A DNA stretch of 64,000 bases from Ailanthus altissimus (lineage: Eukaryota; Streptophyta; Magnoliopsida; Sapindales; Simaroubaceae): contig CAMPEX010000001.1 of assembly GCA_946807835.1 (NCBI GenBank), positions 8,323,001-8,387,000 of the forward strand. Direction: 5' to 3'. A model generated the notes under the pieces. The model saw nothing but the letters and a program-made list of their open reading frames with translations, did not search any database and had not been told where the DNA came from. Position numbers and translations under genes: made by a program. This document shows positions 10,791 through 25,058 of this stretch, in pieces; the first letter of the stretch is position 1; every line of letters starts with the position of its first letter.

Positions 10791-13700
10791 ATATTATCTT
10801 TAATTTATTAATATCATAAAAGAGAATTTTGTTAATTATTTAATTTTTAATGGATGTGTTTTATATTTAACTAATTATTAAGTGGGATTTTAAAATTTTT
10901 TAATTTATTTATTATACAAATAAATATTATTACATTTTAAATATTAAATTAATTTAATGACTGAAATAGACGACTATATAACATAGTCAGCTAGACCAAA
11001 GGCATGGAAAAAAAAAGAAGAAAAATACCGATGAACAATTTTTGAGATGTCTCTATCTTACCTATAAATGAGCTACTATTGACCTAGATTTACAAAAGAG
11101 TCGCTGTATTGACTATTTTCTTTGGTAGGTTAAATAGTGAAATATTTTAGGATTCGACGGTGATGCTTTTCTAAAAAAAAAGTAAATATGATGATGAATG
11201 ACGACACAGATGTGATGACGAATTTGTAATTTTAATGAAAATTTAATATTAATTTGTAATATTAAAAGTGATGAAAAAATGATTGTTAAAGGAAGTAGTG
11301 AGATAACAAAAAGAGAGTGTAGATAAAAAAAAAAAAGAGAAGAAAAAAAGATAGAAGAAAGAGAAAGACTTAATACATAAATTTTAATATTAATTAAAAT
11401 TAATAAAATTTTATGGGTCAATTTATAATTACACGTGAACGTAATATATTGCATATTAATTCAATTTATAATTTGTCCCTCAGGCATAATTTGATGGTAG
11501 ATCTTATGTAAATTATGTCAAACACCCGGTTTAAGCCTAAGAGAAGATGGATAGTCAAATATTTTTAGCACTAGCCTATCTCCCTACCCTTTAAAAAAAA
11601 TAAAATAAAATATTGCATATTAATTTACATTTTCTTTATTAAGTTATGAATTTATCATTTGACTATTAAAATAAATGATAATAAATTAAAATTAAATTAT
11701 TTTTTTTAGACCTCGTAGAATAAAATTAAGTGAACCAAACTCTAAGATAAAAATGTCTTTAACCTTTATTTTTATGAGAAATTTTAAGAAATAATGTTGT
11801 AGTTTTATAAATATTATTTGTTACTCACATTTTAATTGTCTATTCTTTTAGCTTTATAAATTGTAAATGAATATATTTGTCATTATATATCTCATATAGT
11901 ATTAAATAAAATATTTGAATACAAAATTTAATAAATTTAAACTTGATTTAAGTTAATCATCTCTTTTTGTTGATTATCTCAATCAACAATTGTAGATTCG
12001 CGATAGTTATTATGATGCAACTCACATAATAATTTTTCAATTTTTAACTTAAACACTTCATTTCTCTTCTATTTAACCTCATTTGTTTTTTATATTTTAC
12101 TATTATTTGAATTCTAAACATACAAATGAATTGACTTAAATTAAATTTGAATTTATTAAATTTGTAGTGTATATATTTTGTATAACATTATATTATGTAT
12201 ACGTAAATAAATATATTTATTTATTATTTATTTGATTAATAAAAAATAAACAATTAAAATGTGATTAATAAAAAATATTTATAAAATTATAAAATTATTT
12301 CTAATTTTATTAGAGCATAGAATAGGTGTGACTTAAATATCACAACGAGTTCACGTCGTGACTCACGGGAAAATCACTGGCTGCTCGTTCACGAGTCAAA
12401 AAAGTACACTGCACCCTCAACATGACGTGTTTTATCTTTTTAATTTCCACTCCAGCATTACGTGTACACGGATACTGATTTGACTAATGAGTAATGTGCA
12501 CTTTTTTCTTTTTATTGATTTGAAGGTCTAAATTTTGTGCGAGACTTTTTCAATTTTGTAAGGATAAAATCATTATCACAAATTTATTTTCAATTTATTA
12601 TATTAACTTACGTGTTTTTGTTCTTTAATTTAAAAAAAAAAAATTACAACCATTGGAATACAATTAAATAAGTAAAACATAAGATCAGAACTATAGTGTT
12701 AATCCAAGCTTCTCTTTTAAAAAAGTTATAGGGGGAGATCCAAAACTCATAACATAATTTAAAATTTTCATTAAAGAAAATCAATTACTTTCATTTTTTT
12801 TAAAATTCTCTCCAATTTTATGGTAATAAAGTAGTGATATCTATATAGAATAGTTTTTATTATGGGACTTATTTATATTTTTATTGATAAAAAAATAGGT
12901 TCAGATGAATTATATAAATTTTATTTTATTTTTGTGAAGTGTTTTAATAATTATATAATATATAAAAATAAATTTATATTGTAATATTATGAATTTATTT
13001 ATAATATTACAATTAAAACTTAAAAAAAATAATAACTCAAAAAAAATAATTTTTTTAATTAATAAGTTCATGAAATTTAAAGATTTGAGTTCATGTTTAA
13101 AATTGTGATAAATTCCTTTTTTTTAAAAAAAAAAAAAAAGAATTCTACTGCCTAAAATATATTTGATAAAATATGGAGGGAAATCACAATCCTTACCATT
13201 TAAGCCGACGTTAGAAGGTTGGTTTTGGTATATGTTTGATAGCATGTCATCACATTCACATGTATCAGAGATTCAGCAATCGACAGCAAAACTAGTGTCC
13301 TTTTCGCTTTAGCTATCCTGCTTTCCTCAACTTACAACTCATTGCCAGTTGCCATCTTAAAGTAAAATCTTCGTAAAGAAACATATGGTGAAAAATGACG
13401 TGTTGGCAAAATGCTTTGTTGGTATAAGACATATGGGTCCCTTCGTGAAAATGAAGTAATATTTGTTGACACATGAATTTTTTTTAAAAAATTATTAATG
13501 AGAAAAGAATAAGATTAAACCTATTTTTTATGAACATATTAAATATAAAATTTTAATATATATTTGTATATAAAATAATTTATTATTTTATAATTTATAT
13601 TTTAATAATATATTTTTATTAATAAAAAATAAAATAAAAAATACTAAAATCTATTTTTATTGTAAATAATAAAAATACTTTTATTTTTAAGCTAAGCGAT

Positions 13701-14552
13701 TATTAATTTTAACGAGTAATTAATAAAAAAATTAATGATGCTAGCATTATAATATTATTTAGATTTTTTTGTTTTATTTGTTATTTATTTAAAATTTTAT
13801 TTTCTAATTATATTTTTGAAAAATATTATTATAAATAAAATTTATGAATATAAATTAATATTTAATATTAATAAATAAAAGATGAAAAATATGAAGAGGG
13901 ATGAGAAAGACATTTTTCTCTTAGGGATTCTCTATCCCTATCCTGCTAATTTTTTTATAGAATAAAATAAAGAACAATACCTATAAAGATAAAATGGGAT
14001 GAGATATAAAAAATGACTCCTCGCCCACACCCCAATTATCATTTCTACCCAATTCAATTGGTGGTTATTGAAAATAATTTTTTTTTGTGTATATATATTA
14101 TATATATAAATTAATGTAGCATAATTATACCATTACTATATCATCATTTTAATTTATTTTATTAAATTTTTACATATTTATTATTTTAAGATATATCAAT
14201 TTATTAAAAAGAATTGTACACGCGATTGTTAAATAAATTTTGTTATCATTAATTGTACTAAGAGTTACATATGAGAGAAAAAATTTAGATTTTATGGTAG
14301 TCATAAATAATGTACCTTCCTTTTAAAAACAAATGCGTGCAAATAATTATAATAATTAAAATAATATTACATTATATGAACTTAAATACTTGTACCACTT
14401 TATAATATTACATTATAACTCACTAACATTTAGAATTGTTGAAACTAAATCTACATGTCGAGGAACTCTCTCCTCCACAGGGAGGGGTTCTTCTTCAATG
14501 ATTTTAGACTATTTGAATTCAGTATTTAAATATTAAAGAGCAAAGAACTTTA
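10791..14552. other. AT-rich intergenic DNA without recognised genes
   Basis: Poly-A/T tracts and simple AT runs. A slightly less AT-rich stretch at 13195-13440 shows no frame over 60 codons. The minus-strand 113-aa frame at 11113-11454 is low-complexity (Leu/Ser/Phe runs) from a purine-rich tract. Confidence 0.5.
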
Positions 14553-15318
14553 CACTCTGACTTAATATCTAACTAAACCCTTATGATTTTAAAAATATTA
14601 ATATATACCTATAATAAAAAAGTTTCGTAAGAAATTAACCTAAAAATAATATTTACTTGAACAATATCCAATATAAACAGTATCATTATTGCTTACCGAT
14701 AAAAAACTAATCACTAATAGATATTGTTTGGAGTGGATAATTACTATTTACAATGGTACTCTTTAATATAAACAATGTGCAATGAAATTATTTACGATAA
14801 ACAGAACAATATTTCACTATTGTTTGCTCGAAAATTAGTTTACAATAAATATTGTTCACAGTATCATAAGCAGTGTCATAAAAGTATTATTTATGGTGGA
14901 TACTATTTATCATCAATAGTTATTCTATTCCCAAACAGTATTTATCAATAATAAATTTCGATTGACAAGCGATGATATCAAATACTATCCACTATTTAGG
15001 TAGGTATTATTTATAAATTATTAATTTATTATAATATTCTTTTGTTGAAAATATACATGATACTCTTTTGTTCATCGTATCATAAACAGTGTCGTAAAAA
15101 TATTATTTATAGTGAATACTATTCATCATTAATAGTTATTCTATCCTTAAACAGTATTTATCAATAATAAATTTTGATTGACAGCGATGATAACAAATAT
15201 TATCAACTATTTAGATAGATATTATTTATAAATTATTAATTTATTGTAATACTCTTTATTAAAAATATGCATGAAATCTTAAAACTATAAAAGTATAATT
15301 AGATATTAAGCCAGAGAG
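14553..15318. mobile_element. 766-bp TIR element (MITE-like) with internal duplication
   Basis: Ends are inverted: CACTCTGACTTAATATCTAA on the left; the reverse complement of the right end is CTCTCTGGCTTAATATCTAA. Similarity continues for about 38 bp. TA flanks both sides (14551-14552, 15319-15320), suggesting a TA target duplication as in Tc1/mariner-type elements. Inside are two copies (from about 14860 and about 15078, offset 218 bp) of a segment with CAGTGTC[A/G]TAAAA and AACAGTATTTATCAATAATA. No coding sequence. Confidence 0.75.
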
Positions 15319-15754
15319 TAGATATCCTTTATCAATATTAAAAATGTTTGCACCAATCACTAAATTAATGAAATAATTGGCAAGCATCTTACCCTTATTA
15401 TGGTGGAGAGAAATTAAAATCTTTATAAGTCATAAACGAGTCTTTTTATGTTGTAAAAATTTTTAACTGGGAAATCAAAATCTTATTTCGAGTTTATCTC
15501 GTTAGATTTCCAAGCTAATCATATTATAGCTTCAATCAAAGACGTCTTTGTTAGGAAAAAGAAAGAAAAAGGGGATACATTATTTATTAAAAAAAATGTA
15601 ACATTTTATGAATTAACTATATTCTTTTCTGGTGATGTTATTTTTCTAGTTTCCGTCGTATCCAAAACCAAAATCAATCAAACCAATCAATTAATTATAG
15701 AAGTAAGAGTCACTGTATTACGTCGATATATATAAATCCAAACAGTCAGGGACC

Positions 15755-15880
15755 ATGAAAAAGAAATCGAATCATATTGCATTATTGCTTGTTGCATCAC
15801 TCGCCCTTTTTCCTTCAATTTTTTACCTTATTCAGTTTCATCAATGGCTATTGTTGTGCAGGTGCAGAACATGCTATTGA
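15755..15880 (+). CDS. Short ORF with hydrophobic N-terminus (41 aa), unrecognised
   Basis: An ATG at 15755 opens a frame starting MKKKSNHIALLLVASLALFP, which looks like a secretion signal, and ends TGA at 15880. A TATATATAAATCC box lies at 15725-15737, but only about 20 nt before the ATG, which is too close for a normal leader. The frame is short, and the copia 5' LTR begins 190 bp downstream. It may be the surviving first exon of a gene cut by the retrotransposon, or chance. Confidence 0.2.
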   Translation: MKKKSNHIALLLVASLALFPSIFYLIQFHQWLLLCRCRTCY

Positions 15881-16066
15881 AAGTAAACTACTACCAAACT
15901 TCATTTTCTGCAAATTAATTTTTATTATTGCTGTGAACTTACATTTTTCAATTGAACTCGATCCACGTTTAATTTATTGTTTTATTTTTGTATATTTATC
16001 TTCCTAACTATATTAGGTAGTATGAATGAGTTTACATATTAGTTTGTACATGTAATGTAAAAAAGT

Positions 16067-16677
16067 TGATTAAAAAATCATCATAGAATAGTTTTGAGAT
16101 CAAGTCAAGTGAGTAAGAGATGCGAGGATACGATAAGGAGATGAGAAGATATTGCTGGCAGCACCAAGGCTAGCACCGTAGCACTCAAGGGTGGAGCGTT
16201 GCGCACTCCCAGGCCAGTGTCGCGGTGTTGGCAAGTCAGGGCCCGACACCGTGTCACTAAACGCGAGAACATCCTCCTATGTTTTCTAAGTGTGTTAGGA
16301 CTCCCCAAACTTATTCCCATTCAATTTAGAATTTTCTTAAGACGTTTATAGCCTATATAAGGGCTTTATTTTAGATTGTAAACATAATCACAACACAAAC
16401 ATATAAGAGAAAAATCTTAAATTACAATAGAGATCAATTTTAAGTGCAATCGAGTGTTATTTCTTTATGGACTTTTATATTCTTATATAAGGCATATTTT
16501 TATAAGTACCTTATGATTCAATAATAAAGAAGTGAGATCTTCATCTGCCGTAAACGTAGACAAATTACTGAACCATGTTAATTTTTGTGTTTTCTTCTAT
16601 CTTTCTCTCTCTAGATCGCTTTCATAATTACTTGTTGCTGTGTTATATTATTTGCTTAATACGTTTCTACTTCAACA
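16067..16677 (+). repeat. 5' LTR of the copia element
   Basis: 611 bp, TG...CA, followed 3 nt later by the tRNA-Met primer site. Contains a TATATAAGG-like box near 16354. Confidence 0.85.
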
Positions 16678-16707
16678 AATTGGTATCAAAGTTTGATTTA
16701 AACAGTC

Positions 16708-19700
16708 ATGGCCATATCTAAGTATAAAGTAGAGAAATTCAACAAGGCGAATGAAAAGCTCAGCCCTAGATGAGAATGCAACTCCATTTAGCGAAGGAGA
16801 AAAGATATTAGAGTCATCAAATCTTTAAGTAGATAAGAAAGACATTCAAGAAATGGCTCATAGCATAATCATTCTGTCATTGAGCGATGAAGTTTTGAGG
16901 GAAGTTACAGGAGAAAAGATAGCTATTAGTCTTTTTGAAGAAGTTAGATTCTCTTTATATAAGAAAGTCGTTGGCCAGCCGTCTGCATATAAAAAAGAAA
17001 CTTTATTAGCTGTCCATATCTGAGGGACGTCAATAAAAGATCATATAGATGTCTTCAACAAAATCATCATTGATATTGAGGGTATAAATATAAAGACAAG
17101 ATGAAGATAAGATGATAATCTTGCTGAGATATCTTATCGTAGTTATGAGAACTTTATTGATACACTACTTTATAACAGAAAGAGTTTAACCATGAGTGAT
17201 TTGAAATTATCATTAAACTCAAAACTCTTAGAAAAGTAAATAGAGGCTAATGCAAAAGATTTATCTACAAAAGGATGAACCTTAAATAGAGATAGAAATA
17301 AAAAAGGCTTAAGATCAAAGTTTAAAGGCTCTCTTAAGAAGTGTTATTGCTGCAAGAAAGATAAGCACTTAATAAATAACTGTTTGAAGAAGAAAGTAAA
17401 AGAAATGAAGAGAAATGTGGATGCTACCCTAGCTTATGATGACAGTTATGACAGAGCAGAGACTTTAGTCGCTTCTGATGATACAACTTTTGAGCAATGA
17501 GTTTTAGATTCTAGTTGTATATTTCACAAATGTCCTAGTAAGTCATAGTTTATCAATTTTCAGCTCAATAATAGAGAAAAGATATTAATAGATAATGACA
17601 TAGCATGTCAAGTAATAGAAATTGGTAGTGTTAGACTTAAGTTATATGATGGAAAAGTGTGAGAGTTAGCAGATGTTAGGTATATTCCTGATCTCAAGAG
17701 GAACTTGATCTCACTAGGGATATTAGACCAAAATTGTTGTGCCATTAAGATTGACAAAAGGGATTTGAGAGTGTTGAAAAGTTCTATGGTTGTGATGAGA
17801 GGTGAAAAGCCTAAATGGGTATATATGCTAAAAGGAGATATAGTTAGTGGTTTTGCATTATTCTTTATTGTCGATGAGAGTATGCAAACAAAAGTATGGC
17901 ATCTATAGTTAGCACATTCGTCAAAAGGTATTTAGTAAGGATAAGTTCCAGCCTCTAGAGTTTTATGAGCATTGTGTGTTAGGTAAAGCACATACAGTGA
18001 GGTTTCATATCGGAGAACACAAAATCAAATGGAACTCTTAACTACATATACTCAAATATTTTGGGATCAGTACAATCAGTCACCTATGGTGGAGCTAGAT
18101 ATTTTCTCACATTTATTTATTACTATTCAAAGAAAGTTGTGGATATATGTGTTGAAGAGTAAGGAATAGGTGTTTGATACGTTTAAAACATAGAAGACCC
18201 GTGTTAAGAATCATACTGGGAATAAGATTAAGAGGTTAAGAACTAATGATAGCCTCAATACAACAATAGAAAATTTGATGGCTCTTATTCCAATCATGAG
18301 ATTGCAAGGCATAAAATTATGAGATCAACACCGTAGTAAAATAGTCTAGCAGCGAGGATGAATAAGATCATACTTAAAATGGTTAGATGCGTGTTGATAA
18401 ATGCGAAAATGTTTAAAGCATTTTACGGTAAGGATAATGACAACAGTTTATTTGATTAATAGAAGTCTCTCATCTGCAATAGACTTCAAGATCTTGTAAT
18501 AGAAATATGTCGGTAACTCTTCCAAGTATGATCACCTCAAAATACTTGGTTGCCCAAATTTCGTGCATGTGAAGCAAGGCAAATTGAAGCCTACAGCTGT
18601 GAAGGGGATATTAATATTGTATCCTAGATAAGTAAAGGAATATAAGGTGTGGTTCAAAATGTTAAAGCCACCAAGAAGTATTATAAGTTGAGATGTGACA
18701 TTCGATGAAATGACAATGCTAAAAGAGTCGTAAGAAGATGAGAAGGAAGAACCTGTGCCCAAGAAAATTTTAGCACAAAAAATAATCGATGTTGAAGTAG
18801 ACCCTAAGAGTATATCTGATAGGCCCCCAAATCAATACTTCAGCAATATGACCCTTGAAGTTGAGTAAAAGACATTAGTGAGTTCTTTTAAGTCCACCCA
18901 AAGTAAGTAAGATTATGACTCATAAGATAAAACTTGAAGAGTACCAACTAGCCAGAGATAAGTTAAAAAGAATTATTAACCTACCAATCAATTATACTCA
19001 AGCATATTTTGTTGCTTATACTTTTAATTCTGTATACACTTTTAAGTACGATAAGCCTAAGTCATATAGTAAGGCTATGAAGAGTAAGAATAATGATAAA
19101 TAGCAATAAGCCATGGAAGAAGAAGTTAGTTCTTTTATAAAAAAATAATACCTAGGTGTTAGTAGATAGACCTTAAAAGAAACTGTTAGAGTGTAACTGC
19201 TTGTATAAGGTTAAGGAGAGGATACTGGAAATAGAGCCTACGAGGTTTAAAGTTAGGTTTGTAACACAAGGTTTTACTCAGAAAGAGGGGATAGACTTTC
19301 ATAAGATTTTTTCTTCAATTGTCAAGTACGCATTTATTAGGATTCCGTTAGTCATATTTGTAAACCTTGACTTACATTAAAGCAGATGGATATAAAAATA
19401 ACTTTTCTTTGTGGAGAGCTAAAGGAAAAAATATACATATTACAGGTATAAGGGTTTGTAGAACCTAACATAGAGGAGCATGCTTGCTAATTGAATAAGT
19501 CATTGTATGGGTTGAAGTTAATCTCATAAGTAGTGGTATGAGAGATTCGATGGATGGCTTATGAGTTTAATAGAAGCAAGTATAACGATTGTGTATACTT
19601 CAAGAGTTTAAGTAGTGGGACAAGTGTTTATTTGCTTTTGTATGTGGATGATATACTGATTACATGTAAAGATATGTAAGAGATATATAATTGAAGAAAT

Positions 19701-20031
19701 AGTTGAGTGACGAGTTTGAGATGAAGAATTTGGGAGCAGTAAAGAGAATTTTGGGTATGAATCTTGTGAGAAAAATGAGTGACATTATCTTTTTATCATA
19801 ATAACAATATATACTCAAGATTTTAGGAAAGTTTGGTATATCTAATGCAAAGGTTGTCTCTACATCCTTGGCATATATTTTAAATTTTCAGCAGTACAGT
19901 CGCCAAAATTCAAAAAGGAGAAACTGAAGATGAATAAAGTATTGTATGCTAGTGTTGTTGGGAGTATCGTGTATGTGATGGTATGCACAAGACAAGACAT
20001 AGCACAAATAGTAAGTGTCGTAAGTAGATAC
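16708..20031 (+). pseudogene. Copia gag-pol remnant, first part (gag to start of RNase H)
   Basis: The coding frame can be followed through stops: gag (KKDIQEMAHSIIILSLSDEV; zinc knuckle near 17342), protease, integrase and reverse transcriptase, up to RQDIAQIVSVVSRY, where the solo-LTR-like insertion breaks the Tyr codon region at 20027-20031. Multiple TAG/TGA codons and frameshifts exclude function. Confidence 0.85.
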
Positions 20032-20979
20032 TGTGAGTGTTGATTATCCTATGGTGCATACATATGGGTATGTGTTCATCATTATAAAACATGCATTATA
20101 TACATATTTGTGCGCAACAAAAAATAGAAAATCTGATTTCCTAAATGATAAACACATAAGTTTTTCATATTATCTCATAAATGAAACTTAGGGTTTGTAG
20201 ATAATTACTTTGGCAAGCCTTTAGTATTTGGTTGAACTAGAGTTCCCGCCTTAAAATGTGCTTGTTGTGAATTCTAACTCTAAACTTGATGGGCTTGAGA
20301 AGTCTAAAATAGCAACCTTTTCCAATAAGGGGTTTAACACTTAAACCCTAAGTTTAACTTTTAAATAAAAAGCTTAACAGCTTAAACTTATGACTAACTA
20401 CAAGCTATAGATGACCTTGGTTCTAGTTTAACATTTAAACAACCTAAATCATTATGTTATTGCAAGTAATTTGGTTGGTTATTTTGGAAAGAAAGGAAGA
20501 AGTTAAGTGCTATTATTTTTCAACTCTTGATATGCCTTCCAACAACTTGAAAGAATCAAAACAAAGCTTTCCACTCTCATTTTTTATTGAATGACCGTGT
20601 ATCACCCCTAAAAAAATGAGCAAAACATTTATATTGCTCTTATTTGCTTTAATTATCACTCTTTAGAAGTAACAAGTGGCCCACTATGTATGGTCACAAT
20701 TGCTGGTTTATTTGGTTTTGTTTTATTTCAATTGTTTACAATAAACAATTGATAAAACTAATAATGCTAGTGTGCTGGCCGATTGTAAGAGAAAGCAAAA
20801 TGAAGAAACAATTTTTTCATTTGCTTATAATATATATCTTGACTCCATAATTGACGTGTCCATTTGCTTTTGTTTTTGATAGATTTACATTAAACAAATC
20901 AAATGCAAGTAATGGAAGAGTGTTGACTGAATCAAGCATCCAAGTGAAGAAACAATTTCTGCACTTGCTTGTTTAACAT

Positions 20980-23512
20980 TGTAATACCCTAAATTTTTTA
21001 TTTATTTTGATTGAATTTATTAGTTAAAAGAAATGGAAGAATTTGATTGGTTGAATAAGTGTAGTATGGTATAAGTGTTTGCATGAAATTAAAACCTATG
21101 CTATTAAAACTTTTTCAACATTCGGACCAATAGAATTTTGCCAACATTATTAAATAGAATTTACTAGAATTAGTTAGATTTAAACTAAATTTTTTTATTT
21201 AGTTTAGTTATGAATAGTGTTTAGAATTTTTGGACTAATTAAATGCCACTATTTCTAACCAATGACATTTTTGTAATTTTGAGTTTAGTTGGGAGTATTT
21301 TTGAAAAGAAAAATAAAGGCTATAAAAAGGGAAATAGTATTAAAAAATTTAGAGAAAGCAAAACCTTTGGTTGTCCCCTCCCTTTTGTATTTTCTCTCCA
21401 ATTTTTTTTTATCCCCCTTTAAATTCAACAATTCTCAATATTTCTATTAGTAAATTAAGCCTCCAAATCCTTAATTAAAGCCCTCTTCATCAAGTTTCAA
21501 AAATCAATTTTAAGGTATAATGTGTTATTCAAGGTGAGTTGATGCTAAAAATTCTATTGAATATGAATTTGGGGTTTCAAGGGTTAATAGATGAAGTAGC
21601 CATGTAGAATTAATGAATTATACTTTTAATTTAGTAAATTAGAAATTTATTCATTATTTGTGTATTTTGGCAAATGAAAGTGAAAGCTTGGCCAAGGATA
21701 GCCAAGGGAAGGAGAAAGAGAAGATGTGAGTCAAGTGGAGGAATTAAGCTTATAAGGTTGGTGTACACTTTAGATGAAACTTAAATTCTTACCTTAGAAA
21801 ATTTAGTGTATATTTATGTATTTTATTAATAGGATTGATGAGTATGTTGAACTATGGCATTGAATTAATAATTATATTGTTTCTAAATGTATTAAATATA
21901 TTTTGAGTATTGGATATTAATTGGTGGTCAAAATTGAAAAGAAAAGAAAAGAAAAATTGGGCATAAATATGAATTTCGAGGAAATAGGACTTATATGAAA
22001 AATTCTGGACTAATTTGTAAATATTTAAAAAAATTTATATCTTTATATGAATTAGTATAGAATTAGAACTTATATATGACTTGTTGAAGAAATTGGGGTC
22101 TAATGGTAAATTTTAGAACAAATGGGCCTATAAGTGAAAAATTGGAAGATTTTGGGCTGAATTATTAAATCTGAAAAATATGAAACTTATTTGGGTATTT
22201 TTGAATATTCTGGACCTATATGAAATTTTTTGAAACATTTGGGCTTATGTATAAAAATCTTAAAAATTTTAGGCATAAATGTGAATAGTAAAATTTTTTG
22301 GGCTTATTTGTAATAATAAAAAAAATATTTTTGTCTAAATATGAATAATCAAAAAATTTGAGTAAATATGAATTTGTATAATAATTTAGTTTAATAATAA
22401 TAAATTTGTGGTAAAATATTTTTTTTAAAAAGAAAAATAATGTATTAATAATACTATTGTGATGTCCTAAGTAAACTTGAACATTGGTAGAAGAGGATTG
22501 GTAGTTGGCATGCCAATAGAGTATTATAGCAGTACTGCGCCGTTTGCTTATCCGATGACATTACTCTGTGTATCCGATCTGTTATCTATTCTGATCTGTT
22601 TTGGATCCAGTGGGTAGTCACCGAGTGGCCGATACCGGATCATTATCTGATATTCGTTAGCCCATTAGCCAATCCATGGTATCGTGTCAGTGTTTATTTT
22701 AGGCGCCTACTTGGATTAATTATAAATATGATATTTGTGTATATATATTTGATTAATTGAAATGAGAAATCGAATAATGTTTTAATTTAATGAATTGATT
22801 AATTGATAAATTTTGATTTATTATGATATATGGAAAAAAATTGGTTATTACTAAAACTTTCATTGTTTATATATATGGTTTATTGCAAAAAGATAATAAA
22901 ATTTTATTATACTATTTCATCTTTTGTGTACACCCACTAAGCTATTGTGCTTAGCGTGTTGGATTTACCATGTGCAGATAGTAGAGTTGCTATCACTAAA
23001 GACTGAAGAGTAAATCTTTCTGCAGTTGCTCAGAGTCGCTCACATCCTATCTCTATATATAATTATTTTTTGTAGATATTTTGTTTGTCTATAGACTGTT
23101 GTATATTATATTATAGACATTAAGTATATGTGCATGTATATTTGTATTTATTCAGAACTGTCTCTTTTAAAACCATGATATATGATATATATTTTAATAA
23201 TATACTGGATGTGAAATAGTTTTGTAAAGGTTTGATACATTTATATTGCAATATGAGTTGTGAATATTTGCTGAAAGACAAATATGAAAGTTGATTAAGA
23301 ATGGATATTGAAATTTTGAGAGTGTTTCTTTTGTTACAGGTAGTGTAAAAATTCAATTTTTAGGGGAGACTCTGTCAATTTTTTTCCGTAAATGTTTATG
23401 TATAAAAATATTTTTGAAGTTTGAATAATCATTATCGTTGTTTTTATTCGATACTATTATAACACCCCCTGATCTCGTGTCTCAATAAGAGGCGAGTGAG
23501 GAGGGTATTACA
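20980..23512 (+). mobile_element. Gypsy-type solo LTR nested in the solo-LTR-like insertion
   Basis: Starts TGTAATACCC and ends GGGTATTACA, the inverted LTR ends typical of plant Ty3/gypsy elements. A promoter-like GGCTATAAAAAGGG is at 21318-21331, followed by a C/T-rich transcribed leader. Near 22925-22955 is CCCACTAAGCTATTGTGCTT, of a kind I associate with chromovirus LTRs. Flanking 5-mers AACAT and AATAT differ by one base. Length 2533 bp. No internal region, hence a solo LTR. Confidence 0.7.
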
Positions 23513-24630
23513 AATATATTTTGACCCCATCACAAAATAGCCATTTGATGTTTTTGTTTCTATATTATTATAATCATACTAAAACACAACAAATGTATTA
23601 AATAATCATTGTTTGACCAATCAATCAAAGTAAAACAATTTTGCATTTAATTAATTCATTTTTCTTATCAAATAAGTAAGGTTATGTTTATAAATTTTAA
23701 GTTAAACAATAATTAACCTATAATGTACCATAAGTCATCATGCTGTTGGTCAACAACTATTGTTAACTATGATCCACTTAATACTTAAGTCTTGACACGT
23801 GCACATTCCGAGGGATACTGAAGCAAATGTCTGGTTTGTTGGAATTTATTGGATTGAACTATTTAATTCGGTACACTGTCCCAGTGCACAATGAGTACAT
23901 TTCATATTACGAAACTCTCTATATCCACACTTTATTTGTCAAACAGAACAGTTCTGTGAGTCTATGATCGACGCCCTACACATAGGTCACAGATATTACA
24001 AATCAGCGTAGTAGATCATACAAGTTGAGGTTATATAATTCTTCTGTCATTTATATCCTGAAAGAGTAGGGATATAGATCATCATCGTCAAATTTTCACG
24101 TGTTTATTTGTGAACTTATCTTCAGACACGTATTTCTATAAACAATATACGCAAACACCTTTATGATATCGTTTAACTCTATGGGAAACTCTTTTTTCGG
24201 GTTTATTGCTTATGACCATAAGTGTTTCTAAGATACAGTCTTGAAGCATTCAGATATATAATTCACCCATGTGAGTTGATGAATCCCATATCTGCGCACA
24301 CCATACTCTATGAACATCGGACCAAACACAGTAACACATAGTGGTTAGACTATGAAAGGTCTCTAACATATGTGGAACCAAAGCATGATGGATCACTCAC
24401 AAGTCCACCGTGATGCTCGGGGTTAAAGGACTACGTATACTACTCAACTCGAGAGGACTTACCATTGACGGCTTCGTGTAGTCTATTGGGGTCCTCGTTG
24501 AGCCTGTTCAGTATTCAGTCCTCACTAAATACCCGTATGCCATACGAACTTTCGATAAGCCCATGGTCAGCTAAGAACAACCATCTTGATTATTTAGATA
24601 TGGTCACACACTGATCTATAATAAAAGGGT

Positions 24631-24656
24631 TTCACCGATAAACCTTTATCGGTGAA
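24631..24656. repeat. Perfect 12-bp inverted repeat (hairpin)
   Basis: TTCACCGATAAA, a CC loop, then TTTATCGGTGAA, inside the solo-LTR-like insertion. Confidence 0.9.
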
Positions 24657-25058
24657 TTAGACTATGAACATAATGCTTGAGAATACATGTGTATAATAAC
24701 ATTTCTTAGCACATATTGTAACTCCTTGCAACTATGTTATTACTGATGTACCAACGGGTCTATGTCTTGTTATAAATAAGATCATAACTCTTAAATTTTG
24801 TTAACTTTTATAACTTACTATCTTTTTAGTAGTGCTAACTATTAGCAATTATAATTTTCAGAGTTGCTAACCTTTAGCCCTGGTCTAAACTTTTTTAGGC
24901 AAGATCTGAACTCATTCAGATCATACAATATCTGTAGCGTTACAAGTACTGTACCATTTAATTAATAAAATTAGCGATTTAATGAAATGTAATGTATAAA
25001 TATTATAAAATAAATTATTCATGCAAAATAGGATGACACGTAAGCACAAATCCCAACA

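Larger units (their letters stand above)
20032..25058 (-). mobile_element. Solo-LTR-like insertion inside the copia pol (itself interrupted)
   Basis: Bounded by TGTGAGTGTTG on the left and CAAATCCCAACA on the right, with a perfect 5-bp duplication GATAC at 20027-20031 and 25059-25063. On the minus strand it reads TGTTGGGATTTGTGC...CTCACA, a usual LTR form. No second LTR, primer site or coding sequence was seen, so a solo LTR of about 2.5 kb (after removing the inner insert) is the simplest reading. A large non-autonomous element is the alternative. It contains a perfect 12-bp inverted repeat at 24631-24656. Confidence 0.65.

Noticed and set aside
1..10800. CRISPR-like direct repeats with spacers
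   Set aside because: Repeats are contiguous and variable in length, without unique spacers or cas genes, in a plant nuclear context.
11113..11454. 113-aa minus-strand ORF with Leu/Phe/Ser runs
   Set aside because: Product of a purine-rich low-complexity tract (AAAAAGAGAAGAAAAAAAG). No domain and no start context.
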